Assembly: GCA_030849465.1 (NCBI GenBank)
Contig: JARVLF010000015.1
Span: 1,302,001 to 1,366,000 of the forward strand
DNA length: 64,000 bases
Source: Moesziomyces globuligerus
Lineage: Eukaryota > Basidiomycota > Ustilaginomycetes > Ustilaginales > Ustilaginaceae
Direction of reading: 5' to 3'
Shown here: in pieces, positions 29,083 through 38,864 of the stretch
Layout of the letters: each line of letters begins with the position of its first letter
Position numbering within the stretch: the first letter of the stretch is position 1
Made by a program: the position numbers and the translations under genes
Notes under the pieces: generated by a model
The model's input: the letters and a program-made list of their open reading frames with translations, nothing else
Database searches by the model: none
What the model was told of the DNA's origin: nothing

Positions 29083-31272
29083 ATGGCACCACGACCTTCT
29101 GCTCGCGCCTCTCCGCTGCTATCCATCCGCAGCAACGATCCGGACAGCAGCTTCCAGGGTCACGACTCGACCGACATTGCCGCTGCGCTAGCAGCGCATG
29201 CGCAACAGATGAACGAGCTCGCCAAAGAGTCTGCAGCCGCTCCCGTCGCCGGGTCTTACCAGGGTCACGACTCTGCCGATATCGCCAAGGCGATCCAGAA
29301 CTACGTCGTCAGCCATCAGAACGAGCCCTGGCCGCAGAAGTTCACCCAGCCCGGCCAGGTCGCCGCAGGCGCGAAGCCCGTGTCGATGGCTCTGGCGGCA
29401 AACGTTCATGCAGTCACCAGCAGCTCGGACGATGCATCCGCGAACCTCGTCTTCTCCCTCTCAGGGCTCGTGCATGATCAGTACTGGATGAGCGTCTTGA
29501 TGTGCATCGTCTGGATCGTCCTCGGTCTCTTCCTCCTCTTCTTCGGATGGACCTCCTTCTTTTGGGGTACCGCCCTCGGTACCGCGCGAACAAGGATCGA
29601 TGATAAGGCCAAAAAGCCTCGTCGCTGCGCGCTCCTCTCTACGGGCGCACCGCTGGCAGGGGGTGTAGGCGGCATCGTCGTCGGCTTCCTCTTCTTTTCC
29701 TTCCTCGCCACCGTCGTCACCTCGGCCATCTGCGTCAGCCAGGCCAAGTCGGTCTCGTCGACGTCGTACTTTATCATCTGGCTCATTCCGGGCCTTGTGG
29801 GTGCTGTTCTGGCGGGTCATTGGGCGCTTCTCGCACGCGCTTTCACCGGTCTGCTCGCCGGAGCTTGCTGCACACTCGTCGTCACAGCAATGTTTGGCGT
29901 CCACACGCTCATCATCCGAGCCATCTTCATCGCGGTCTGCACCAGCCTCATCACCGCGCCGCTGCTGCTGCCCAGGCGCAACGCGATCCAGTTCCACCTG
30001 CTCAACATCTGCACCTCGCTCATCGGCGTCGTTGCGTTCCTCGACGGCGTCGCGCTCTTTGCTCCGCCCCGTGCCAGTTCCGATTCGTGGATCGATCTGT
30101 GGGTCCTCCTCTTTGCGCTCGATGGCTCGCCATCCGAGACGAGCGCCTCCAAGAAGTGGGGCACGTCGGCGTTCAAAGGATTCATTGCTGCCGCGGTGCT
30201 CGGCGCAGTGGTCGGCTTCCTCTTCGAGTTCATCTTCCACAAGCATGCTGCCGAAGATCCGGACCAGGAGTGGAACAACTACCTGGGCTCCTTTACCCAA
30301 CGTCTCGAGTCGCATCGGTCCGCAGACCCTGAAGATCGCGCGGGCTCCTTCGAGCCAGCTCCGGGCATGTGGCAAAAGGTCTCGCGTGCCTTTGCTGCTT
30401 CGGGACGTCCTGCCGCCTACGGTAACATCTCGGCGTCAGGAGAGCTCGAAAAGAGCCCTCTCACTAACCTCCCCGGCGCTGCTTCGCGCAGACAGTCCCG
30501 TCGCGCTCGCTCCTCCAGGACCCGCAGAGGCCCCGCCAAGTTTGAGGCGCTCGACAAGGAGTTTGACTCGGACTCGGAGGCGACCGAGTACGACAGCGAC
30601 TCGAGCCTGCGCAAACTCAACCCACGCGGCAAGGCGGTCTCGGCAAAGAGCATGATCAGCAAGGCAGATGCAGACGAGCTCGCCGACGAGCTGAGACCCC
30701 TCGGTGCTAGCGCAGACTCGAAGCTCGACAGTGCCGTAGCAAGTCGTCTGCCGAGACCACCTAGCTACCGTACCAACAGCACCGCCAGCGGCTCGGGATC
30801 GACGGGCAGCGGTCTTAGTGGTACCACGGTCAACTCCAGCGCTGATCCTTCGCGTATGTCTAGCCCGACCAAGGACCGAGATGCGTTGTCTTCGCCTACG
30901 CGTCCCTCGTTCTCGAGACACACAACTCAATCACCTCCACCCCCTTTCCCCACAGCAGAGTCGCCCGCGTTGAACCCCTCGGTCCCAGCTACACCCTCGC
31001 TCGTCAATGCCATCACCCGCATCCAGGCAGCTCAGGCACAGGCACGCGCGTGGTACGAAACTCAACGAGCCTCCTCTCCCGCCATCAAGTCGCCCCTCAA
31101 CGACCAAAAGCCCCCTCCGAGCCCTTCAAAGTCGACAGCAGAGCCGAGGTCGAACATCGACACGGATGCGACTGCCGCACGCCCAGCGTCTCCCGCGGCC
31201 AAGCCCGACAAGCCCGACTTCCAGAGCTGGTGGGGTAAGGAGGTAAAGGGGGATCAGAAGCCTTCCTCGTAA
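29083..31272 (+). CDS. DUF4203-type multi-pass membrane protein
   Basis: This single exon encodes 729 residues. Seven or so hydrophobic helices occupy residues about 135-395 (for example WMSVLMCIVWIVLGLFLLFF, VGGIVVGFLFFSFLATVV, FIAAAVLGAVVGFLFEFIF). This compact bundle is the DUF4203/TM7SF3-like domain, whose function is unknown. The helix bundle is preceded by a soluble N-terminus in which an eight-residue motif, QGHDSxDIA, occurs twice (about residues 24-32 and 61-69). It is followed by a 330-residue disordered, Ser/Pro/Arg-rich cytosolic tail. No cleavable signal peptide is evident, so the first membrane helix probably acts as signal anchor. The ATG at 29083 is the first in frame after a pyrimidine-rich leader. 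Confidence 0.72.
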   Translation: MAPRPSARASPLLSIRSNDPDSSFQGHDSTDIAAALAAHAQQMNELAKESAAAPVAGSYQGHDSADIAKAIQNYVVSHQNEPWPQKFTQPGQVAAGAKPVSMALAANVHAVTSSSDDASANLVFSLSGLVHDQYWMSVLMCIVWIVLGLFLLFFGWTSFFWGTALGTARTRIDDKAKKPRRCALLSTGAPLAGGVGGIVVGFLFFSFLATVVTSAICVSQAKSVSSTSYFIIWLIPGLVGAVLAGHWALLARAFTGLLAGACCTLVVTAMFGVHTLIIRAIFIAVCTSLITAPLLLPRRNAIQFHLLNICTSLIGVVAFLDGVALFAPPRASSDSWIDLWVLLFALDGSPSETSASKKWGTSAFKGFIAAAVLGAVVGFLFEFIFHKHAAEDPDQEWNNYLGSFTQRLESHRSADPEDRAGSFEPAPGMWQKVSRAFAASGRPAAYGNISASGELEKSPLTNLPGAASRRQSRRARSSRTRRGPAKFEALDKEFDSDSEATEYDSDSSLRKLNPRGKAVSAKSMISKADADELADELRPLGASADSKLDSAVASRLPRPPSYRTNSTASGSGSTGSGLSGTTVNSSADPSRMSSPTKDRDALSSPTRPSFSRHTTQSPPPPFPTAESPALNPSVPATPSLVNAITRIQAAQAQARAWYETQRASSPAIKSPLNDQKPPPSPSKSTAEPRSNIDTDATAARPASPAAKPDKPDFQSWWGKEVKGDQKPSS

Positions 31273-31760
31273 TGAGTCCCGATGCTGCTGCGTCCCGATC
31301 CCGGACCTCAGTGTCAGCGGGGTCGGGGCACGGAGCTCATCATGATCAGTTAGTCTGCCTATTCCTTGTTGTGTTCGCGCGTAGCGACTCCTCCACGGCG
31401 AAGTCAAAGGCGATACGTAGGACCGCCATTTGACTCGACAGCGATTCCTGTATTCTAATAGCGTGGCCATGCATCCCTCACGATTGGACAATATGAAACT
31501 CATAAGACAACGGTCGAGCGTGGCCGTTTGAGCACCACCTTTTCCGCAACATCCTCAATCGGGATGATGAACAATTCTGAGCATTGCAGCACTGATTCTG
31601 AAGCGAGAATTCGACCTTGTTCGATGCTGGCCGAACCGAGACAATCATCTGAGGACCCTACATGCCTGATCTGCCCTGGCAGCACTTTGGAAAGGTCGAC
31701 AAACGTGAGCGAAAGCTTGTCGATGGTGGCTTGGCACGAAGTCAGCCATGACGATCAGAT
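31273..31760. other. Convergent intergenic region, no gene seen
   Basis: This 488 bp stretch lies between the stops of the DUF4203 gene and the Gly/His-rich gene. It has lower G+C than its surroundings, as expected of two 3' flanks. No gene is supported. Confidence 0.5.
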
Positions 31761-32555
31761 TTAGTAGCCACCAAGATCACCCTTCTTGTGGGTCTCTTTG
31801 CCATGGTAGCCGCCACCACCCGAGTTGCCGCCCTTGCCATGATTGCTTCCCTTGCCAGAGCTGCCCTCCATGCCGTGGTTACTTCCGCTGCCATAGCCGC
31901 CCTTCTCCCCACCACCGTAGCCTCCCCTCTCGCCCCCGTGTCCGCTCTTCTCACCGCCGTGGCCGCCCTTCTCGCCGCCGTGACCACCCTTCTCGCCTCC
32001 GCCATGGCCACCCTTCTCGCCGCCGCCGTGACCGCCCTTGTCGCCCCCACCGTGGCCACCCTTCTCGCCTCCGCCATGGCCATCCTTCTCGCCGCCGCTG
32101 TGACCGCCCTTCTCGCCGCCGCCGTGACCAGCCTTCTCGCTCCCACCGTGGCCACCCTTCTCGCTTCCACCGTGGCCACCCTTCTCGCCTCCGCCATGGC
32201 CATCCTTCTCGCCGCCGCCGTGTCCTCCCTTCTTGCCACGATCGTGGCCGCCCTCCCGGCTATCACCGTGGCCACCAGCACGGCCGCCCTTCCTGCCTCC
32301 TCTGTGGCCACCCTTCTTGCCTCCGTCGCCCCCTTTCTTGTCACTCCCCTTCTTTCCTTGGCCCCCGTCGAAGCCGTCGCCGCCCTTGCTGTCATCGCCG
32401 TCGCCGCGAGGAAGGATGACCGAGCGTTGGCCGTCTTCGTTGCTTCGCACGATCAGGACGTTGCGGGCATTCTGCGCGTTCGAAGCTGGAGCAGCAAAAG
32501 CACCAGTGCCGAGGGCGAGGAGAACGAACGCGAGGAGAGCGTGCTGCTTCATCAT
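31761..32555 (-). CDS. Secreted glycine/histidine/lysine-rich repeat protein
   Basis: The product is 264 residues. A signal peptide is clear: MMKQ, a hydrophobic core LLAFVLLALGTGAFA, then AP, with likely cleavage after residue 21. Residues about 22-50 are an ordinary short segment. From about residue 52 the protein is Gly/Lys/His-rich, and residues 109-220 consist of some 14 tandem GGHGGGEK-type octapeptides or heptapeptides. The tail switches to GYGGGEK, Ser/Asn/Gly and ends LGGY. There are no cysteines and no membrane anchor. Repetitive Gly-rich secreted proteins occur in fungal walls and among smut effectors; the regular histidines suggest metal binding. All of that is inference. I do not recognise a named family. 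A TATA element lies at 32682-32690. Either ATG of the MM pair could be used. Confidence 0.75.
   Translation of the reverse strand: MMKQHALLAFVLLALGTGAFAAPASNAQNARNVLIVRSNEDGQRSVILPRGDGDDSKGGDGFDGGQGKKGSDKKGGDGGKKGGHRGGRKGGRAGGHGDSREGGHDRGKKGGHGGGEKDGHGGGEKGGHGGSEKGGHGGSEKAGHGGGEKGGHSGGEKDGHGGGEKGGHGGGDKGGHGGGEKGGHGGGEKGGHGGEKGGHGGEKSGHGGERGGYGGGEKGGYGSGSNHGMEGSSGKGSNHGKGGNSGGGGYHGKETHKKGDLGGY
31896..32231 (-). repeat. 24 bp coding minisatellite (GGHGGGEK array)
   Basis: About 14 in-frame 21 or 24 bp units lie within the secreted-protein gene. Substitutions are mostly Gly/Ser, Gly/Asp and Glu/Asp, and there is no frame disruption. The array also keeps other frames open on both strands, giving false hydrophobic ORFs. 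Confidence 0.9.
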
Positions 32556-33433
32556 GAGTTGAGATGGGCGCTGGATTGCGTTGGCTGATCGTCGTGGAAA
32601 GCTCTGATACTCGGTCGAGTTGGCTGTGTAGAGTCTTTGGTAGCAGTTGGAGAGTCGGATAGGGTCTTCTCAGCAGCGGGTCTTTTTATACCTTTGCGAT
32701 GCCTGTGGTTCGACGAGCTCCGAACGTATTGCCAGTCTCTTTCCGAAACCTCAAGCACTGAGCTCTACTGTGCTGGCGGACGTTGAGAGCGTCATTAAGG
32801 TCTCGTTGCAGCAACATGTCGTTGGATGTGTCAATCTCCGGATCGAGTTGGGTCACGAGTCTTGTCACGTCGCCACACAGCCTCATGACTTGACCCATCG
32901 AGGGCGTCTCTGAACTGTGGCAAATGCACCAGGCCTGTTCGAGAGGCAAGAGTCGTGTTGCTATTTGGCACCAGGACGAGAAAAGAAGAAGAGGTGAGAC
33001 GAGGCGGTACAAGACTACGCCTTGGCGCCTCTGCCCTGCCCCGGAAGTCAGAGGTCGAGGCGTAGTCGTCGGCATTTTCCGCATCCCCACCCGCTTCCTC
33101 TCCATTCTTCATCCCCACGAAATATCAGCAAGCCAAGATGGCGCGCTCCTCGCAGTCTCCGGCGTCGCAGGACGCGCACAGCTCTCAGTAGCTACGCCAG
33201 ACAAGTTCGGTTCGGCCGCCGATGGGTGGCGCTGGTCTCCTTTCTCAGCTATTCGGCGCCCACACATCGCGTAAAAAGCATGCGCCGAACCCATGACACA
33301 TGGTTTTCTTTGAACGTGATTAAAGCAACAGCTGTGAAACATTGGTTTCAGGGCCTCCAGAACCTGCAGCGAGCTCAAAGCAATAGGGCACTGCTCTCGT
33401 AGCCGTCAATTATGGTCGGCAGGTCCGCGTGCG
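32556..33433. other. Intergenic region, promoter of the secreted gene and 3' flank of a Zn2Cys6 gene
   Basis: In this 0.88 kb stretch the left part is the promoter of the minus-strand secreted gene (TATA box listed). The rest is the 3' flank of the minus-strand Zn2Cys6 gene. No further gene is seen. Confidence 0.5.
32682..32690 (-). promoter_or_regulatory. TATA box of the secreted Gly/His-rich gene
   Basis: TATAAAAAG on the minus strand, 127 bp before the start codon, is a good TATA match in an otherwise G+C-rich window. TATA boxes in fungi often mark highly or conditionally expressed genes. Confidence 0.5.
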
Positions 33434-36055
33434 TCAGCGCAGGACGAGCGCGAGGGGCGGACGATCCGGTGCTAGCCAGTTCCTGGTCGAGAAGATGGTT
33501 TCGAGGCCTGGTTCGCGATGGAAATTTGGCCCGAAGCTCAGCACGCTGTCGAGGATGCCCTGCAGTGCGCGCAGGTTGGCATCGAGTGCGTCAAGCGTGA
33601 CAGGCGACGCAGCGCCACGCTGGCTGATCTCCTGGAGGGCGTCGGGCACAAGTGCGCAAAACGAGATGTGCAGCGCGCATGCCAGATGGGTCGGCACCGG
33701 ATGACGACTGCTGTGGATCTGCAGTGCAGGAACAATCATGTCGTCCTGCGGCAGCGGAATATCGGCGAACGGCGAGCCGACGCCCGCGTCGCTTCCGCGA
33801 TGACTCGAATGGCCCGAGCCGGATGGCGAAGAACGTCCTGTGTCTTGACCGTCGCGTGGTGGCGAGCCTCCGTAACGCAGCGTGCGCTCGACCTGGGCGG
33901 CGACCATGTGGTTCTGCCTCGCGATGCGGAGTGCGCTCCTTCTACGAATCTGGAGTCGCAGTTCACGTGACTCGTCGAGCTGCGTGCGCAGCATGCTAGA
34001 AGCTCGTGGCCACGAGGGATCCTTGGTGGTTCGCACCCAAGGAAGTCCTTCTAGGAAGCTGCAAAGTTCCAAAAAGTGGAGCGAGCCCATGCTGGCTTGG
34101 TTGGTGAAGTGAGATGCCATCGACTGTGCCGAAGCAGGCATTTGACCATACAGGTCTGCATCAAGGTCGAGCACGGGTTGGAAGATCTGATTGACCAAGA
34201 GAGTCATGGACCACGTGCGCTGAAAGTGTTCGGCAACCTTGCTCGCTGAGCTGCACAAATCATCGAGGCTCGCACGGAAGTTGCCGTTGCGCTGCCAGAG
34301 CATGACCTGCGTGGCCGCTGCGGTCTGCAGCATAGTGAGGAACTCCTTGACTCGAATGGGATCATTTGGAGCCGATGAAAACCTTGCCATGATGTGCGGC
34401 ACCTGCTTCGAGACTTGGAGCGCTCGCTCCGCGATACGTGTCCACGACCGAGGGAAGTCGGAGGCGGCGCCGAGCGAGGGCGAGACGGGCATGGAGAGGC
34501 CTGTCGAGCTGTTGGCCAAAAGGGCATTGGGCAGTGTATTCGTATGCGGGTTCGTCTGCTCTGACCATTGTCGGTTCACCGTCGAGAAGTCGCCGATCAG
34601 GTGTGGGGGCATGGCGAAGCCGGGCCCAAGGCGCAGCGTGGACGGTTCGCCCATACCTAGGTTGTCCGCGCTTGCCATGTCCGGTTGGACGCCGAAACCG
34701 TTATCGAACCGGGCCGATACACCGGGCATGGAAATCATCGGGGCCGATTCGGGTGGATAGGTTGCAGCATCGACCGTGCCCTGTCGCGCCGCGGCGATGT
34801 TGGAGGCGGCCATGACGTGCGAGAGCTGCATGGCGTCGATGTCGACCGTGTCGCAGGTGCTGCTTCGGACAGTGGGGGGCATACCGGCGCCGGTGGTAGT
34901 AGCCGCATCGCAGATGGCCGAGTACCAAAGCAGATTTTCGGCCACGTCCTTGAGGGCGTGTGCACGATCGACGCGCGCACGGAAGGCCGGGTCGGACCTG
35001 AGATAGACATTGTCGTCGATCCTGGCGCCGTCCGTGTTGTGATAGCCAATGGCGAAGAGCTCTTCGTCCTGCTGGCGCAGAAGGTCGGTGGCTAGGTTGT
35101 CCATCATGCGAAGACCGGTCTGCAAGGTGAAGACGGCATCTTGGACGACGCTGAGATTGGATTGGCTGCTGCGCAAGGGTGGACACGTGTTGCTGAAGAG
35201 GTGAAGGGCATACGACATGCGGAAAGTGGTGACAGAGGAGTTGACCATCAGAAAGTCGCGCGCGCGTATCCAAGCGGCTTCCGCAATCTGCGTGTCCTTG
35301 TGTCGGCGGATTTGTTCGGCCTCGTCGTCGCGCCATTCTCCGGGCGCCTGGGAGCCGTACTGGCTTGCGTAGGCGATGATGGCGTACTGCAATGCCTGCA
35401 TGGAGATCTCGTCTGCCTTCTTTGGAAGCCGGAAGCGGCCGCTAGGGCGAAAGGCCTCGTCGCAGACGAAGGTGCTGTAGAAGAAGCTAGGCGAAATGTG
35501 GGAGACGTTGTTGACCACCATCATGTCGTCCCACGCACGTGCAGCCGTGGGACTCAGAAGGCCACGTTGTGGATGCACGGCTGCATCGAGGCTGACACCG
35601 GCAGGAGTTGCACCAGAGCCGAGGAAATGCTGCCAGACCCACTCCCAGGCGGCTACATAGGTGAAGAGCTGCTTGGTGGAGATGTAGAGCCCGTCGATGT
35701 TGTCGCTGAGGCTCTTTGAGGTTGAGGAAAGTCCGATCGAGACGTACTGGTGCGAGGAGAGCTGGTCTTGAAGGGCAGTGTAGCTGGAGGAGGTTTGGGA
35801 GATGTGGCGAAGCTCCTGACGGCTGGAGCTGACGGTTTGCTGGAGCGCGCTCCAGTGGGTCGTACATTGCAGGTTTTTGCGCACGCAGAGCTTGCACGGT
35901 CCGTCGTGTTGGAGGGGCAACCCATCAGGGCCAGCTTCAGCGAGGTCACACCGCCTTTTGGATCGTCGACATTGGTCGCAGGCACGGTTCTGGAGGCGCG
36001 AACCTGACCTGGCGGCCTTGACCTTGTCGTCGAGGGGACGGATGAGGTCCATCAT
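33434..36055 (-). CDS. Zn2Cys6 fungal transcription factor (long-loop zinc cluster)
   Basis: Starting at the ATG ATG pair 36050-36055, the product is 873 residues. The open frame extends 5' beyond it to 36187 without another ATG. The binuclear zinc cluster uses C26, C29, C36, C54, C57 and C64: CDQCRRSKRRC, then a 17-residue loop, then CKLCVRKNLQC. The rest is a long regulatory region with the middle-homology helices typical of fungal-specific factors, including YVAAWEWVWQHFLGSG (about residue 140), FFYSTFVCDEAFRP and later helical blocks. A disordered Ser/Gly segment (DGQDTGRSSPSGSGHSSHRG) lies near the C-terminus. The zinc cluster binds CGG-type half sites in this family; target genes are unknown. 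No introns are needed. It has a very long 5' flank. Confidence 0.88.
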   Translation of the reverse strand: MMDLIRPLDDKVKAARSGSRLQNRACDQCRRSKRRCDLAEAGPDGLPLQHDGPCKLCVRKNLQCTTHWSALQQTVSSSRQELRHISQTSSSYTALQDQLSSHQYVSIGLSSTSKSLSDNIDGLYISTKQLFTYVAAWEWVWQHFLGSGATPAGVSLDAAVHPQRGLLSPTAARAWDDMMVVNNVSHISPSFFYSTFVCDEAFRPSGRFRLPKKADEISMQALQYAIIAYASQYGSQAPGEWRDDEAEQIRRHKDTQIAEAAWIRARDFLMVNSSVTTFRMSYALHLFSNTCPPLRSSQSNLSVVQDAVFTLQTGLRMMDNLATDLLRQQDEELFAIGYHNTDGARIDDNVYLRSDPAFRARVDRAHALKDVAENLLWYSAICDAATTTGAGMPPTVRSSTCDTVDIDAMQLSHVMAASNIAAARQGTVDAATYPPESAPMISMPGVSARFDNGFGVQPDMASADNLGMGEPSTLRLGPGFAMPPHLIGDFSTVNRQWSEQTNPHTNTLPNALLANSSTGLSMPVSPSLGAASDFPRSWTRIAERALQVSKQVPHIMARFSSAPNDPIRVKEFLTMLQTAAATQVMLWQRNGNFRASLDDLCSSASKVAEHFQRTWSMTLLVNQIFQPVLDLDADLYGQMPASAQSMASHFTNQASMGSLHFLELCSFLEGLPWVRTTKDPSWPRASSMLRTQLDESRELRLQIRRRSALRIARQNHMVAAQVERTLRYGGSPPRDGQDTGRSSPSGSGHSSHRGSDAGVGSPFADIPLPQDDMIVPALQIHSSRHPVPTHLACALHISFCALVPDALQEISQRGAASPVTLDALDANLRALQGILDSVLSFGPNFHREPGLETIFSTRNWLAPDRPPLALVLR

Positions 36056-38864
36056 TGGTGTGAGGGCGGCTGCCCGAAAGAGAGCTGCAGGCCGCGCTTC
36101 TGATGCACCGGGAAGTGCTACGATCAAAGTCACGACCGAGTGCGAGCGGGTCAGTACGCAGGACCCGAGCGGGCACGCGCGTGGCAAATGCTTCCACCGA
36201 CGTGGAGGTAGTCTGCCACAGACAACTTGCAGGAGGTCCGATGGACCGGGCTATCTGTTGCGGCAGGTATGACGGGGCGGAAGCAGAGGAAGCAGCTGTC
36301 GACAGCACTAAGGATGCGAAGCACGCATGCCCTGCCAAGAGCGTGTGGCCAGCTGCTGAGTCGGTGCAGGATGAGGCAAGGAGCCGAAAGTCTGAGCGAT
36401 GCGCTCGACTTGTGGAGGATGGGCCGAGTGGTGCGTGTGAAGTGCCGAGAGCCGGTGGAAGATTTGGAATCGATGTGGCAATTAGATGAAGTTGATCGAT
36501 CTCGACATCTGGACGAAATGAAAGAATGCGATGGGATGTGGTGAGGAGACAATGCCGCGAGATCCAAGCCAGCGAGTTGGGCTGCGAAGGCCAGAAGGGC
36601 GAGGTGGAGCTCACCGTGACCTTCGGATCTGCGCTAACGGGGCAGCGGCAGCCACGGAGGCCGTCCAAGCCGCTGCCACGGCGAATCTCTGGCGGAGCCA
36701 GCAGCTTAGCCGAGCACCGGAACAAGGCACGCGCCTCGTCGAGTGGAGCGGCGGGTTCCAATCTGGGCTCGCTGCAAATGCGACTTGCGCGTGCTCAGGA
36801 TGCAGAGGCGGAAAAAGGCCCTTAACTCCTCTTCCATATCATCACACTCATTCACACATTGATTTTGGCTCCCACCGCTGCGGACGCGCCTCCCAAGGGC
36901 GAGCACTCTTGTTCACAGGAGAAGCCGCAGGCGAAGTGAGCAGCAGCTAGAATGCTGTTCCGGTGCGTACTACCTCGTCCGGCCTGCTCTCGGATTCACA
37001 TTCGGAAGTGCCGTGGCGAGGGAGCTGTCGCTCCGAGAGAGCTTCGGCATCATTGGATCTGGCAGACGATGTGCCTCGCCTGTTCGGGAGGCGGCTAGGG
37101 CAAAGGCGGACGCGGATGGGAACGAAAATTTATGCATGGCCTCAGGTCCTGCCGCCCGATCCCGACCCCGTTCGTCGCTTTCTCGCAGGATGGAGGTGTC
37201 AGCCGAGCCTGCTTCGCCAAGCCTGCTCCGAGGCTCGGGTGGTCCGAAGCCGTTTAAGCAGTGCCGGTCTTGCAGGCTGAGTTTTGCAGTGAAACTGGCT
37301 GCAAAGCTGTCGTGGGACGGCTCATCCGAACCAAGACGCCAGAATAGTCCAAGGCGGGCAGCCCGAGGGCAAGTGCCTATCCGAACGAAATTTGTATTGA
37401 AGTTGCAGCCCACCAAAGCACATCCGAAGCGGGGCAGGAGTCGGAACGGGCCAAGGCTGCAAACAAACTCTTGGAGTCCATGTCGACCAGCTGTCTCGAT
37501 GCTGCTCCGGCTCTCTCCCTCTCTGCACAAGTCACCTGCCGGAGATGCCTGGCCGGACTGGCCGGATTGGCCGAACTAGACCTCTTCGGGGCATCCTTCG
37601 ATCCCACGCTCGACCCTCCAGAATTGTCGGCCCCGAAAAAAGCCGGGCGCTGGAAAGCAAGGGTTGGGCTAGGCTGCAGTGCTGTACGCCATCGCGGAGC
37701 TTGAAATGGACAGTTGGCTCTGCAGCGGCTCCGCGCCTGCCCGCTTGAGCGCGCCTCGTCTTTTCTCTCCCTTCCGCTCTTCTCTCGCTCTCGGCTCATC
37801 TGATCTCGTCGTCCTATTCGACGATCGCGGGGGAATGCTCGTGTTCTGCATCCCTTCTGCAGATTGACAAGGCGGAGACGAGCTCCGCCCGCTGCAGACA
37901 GCAATCTCTGGTACTGCACCACCTTTTGAACTGGTGCCAAACAATGATGAGCGGGACCTCGAGGCGCATGTTCCGAGACATTTGGGCGCCGCCACTCGAA
38001 CTCTGCCAGCAACGGCGCAAGTAGGGTGACGAGTCAAGCCTCAGCCAGGGTCTCTGCGCTGTGACATGGTGCAAACAGAACAGCACATGTCCGTCTCGCA
38101 TGAAGGATGACGAGCCGTGCGATCCGCCTCAGCTCACCATCCGCATCCAAATCGGGCTTCCAAAAAGCAGGCTAGTGAGACTGGCTAGCCGCGGGAGCAG
38201 CGTGCCAAGCACAAAAGGTGGTCCAGGTCAAAGACGCGATGCATTGCCGAGCCATCGCCTTCTCACCTTTTCGCCTCCGGCCCCAGGGACCTGCGTTGAG
38301 CAGAGATTTCGGCTGCTGGTTGGTCGTACAGATGCGCATTTTCCGAAGCGAATGCTTGCTTTGCCAACCGTCATGCAGATCGAGTCTGGACGCATCGGCA
38401 AGAGAGAGAGGCCCGCCTTCGACGCGCCTTTTGCAGGCGAATTGCGCGGTTGTCATCAACGACGCTCGCAAGGCGTTTCGGGAGCAAGCTCTCATCGACG
38501 CCTAGAACCATCCTCGCCTGTACATCACATCGCAGCACAGCACAGCAACTGTTTCCGTGGCTCCGTAGGCATGCTTTTCTTCCGGTCCCCCGTGCTCTGG
38601 TCTGTGCGAAGTTCCGAAATCCGTGCAGCGGAGCTCATGCATCGGCGACTGAGCACACTCGGACTCCGGCTCACCAGCTCAACTTCCGGAATACCGACCC
38701 TCAACGACTCGGGGACTATTAATAAGCACCGAAAACGCACTCGGTCATACGCCGTGGCATTGTGCTTTGCTCGAGGCGAGTTCTTTTGTTCGGAGTTCTA
38801 CGATTGACGATTGAGACAATGGTCGCTTCAAACTGCGAGAGACGTGCATCAATGCACTTCTCTC
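36056..38864. other. 2.8 kb gene-free region
   Basis: This is the longest stretch without a convincing gene. It lies 5' of the Zn2Cys6 gene and 3' of the DUF4045-GART-gelsolin gene. Several open frames up to about 270 codons cross it, but all have Arg/Ser/Pro-biased, domain-less translations. I see no tRNA, transposon end or tandem array. It may be a large regulatory region or carry a non-coding transcript. Confidence 0.45.

Noticed and set aside
31788..32588. Hydrophobic Ala/Leu/Thr-rich frame opposite the Gly/His-rich gene, resembling a membrane protein
   Set aside because: It is produced by the 24 bp repeat read on the other strand. The minus frame has the signal peptide and TATA box.
37013..37579. 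188-codon frame in the 2.8 kb gap
   Set aside because: It has Arg/Ser/Pro/Ala-biased translation, no domain, and a competing open frame on the other strand over the same bases.
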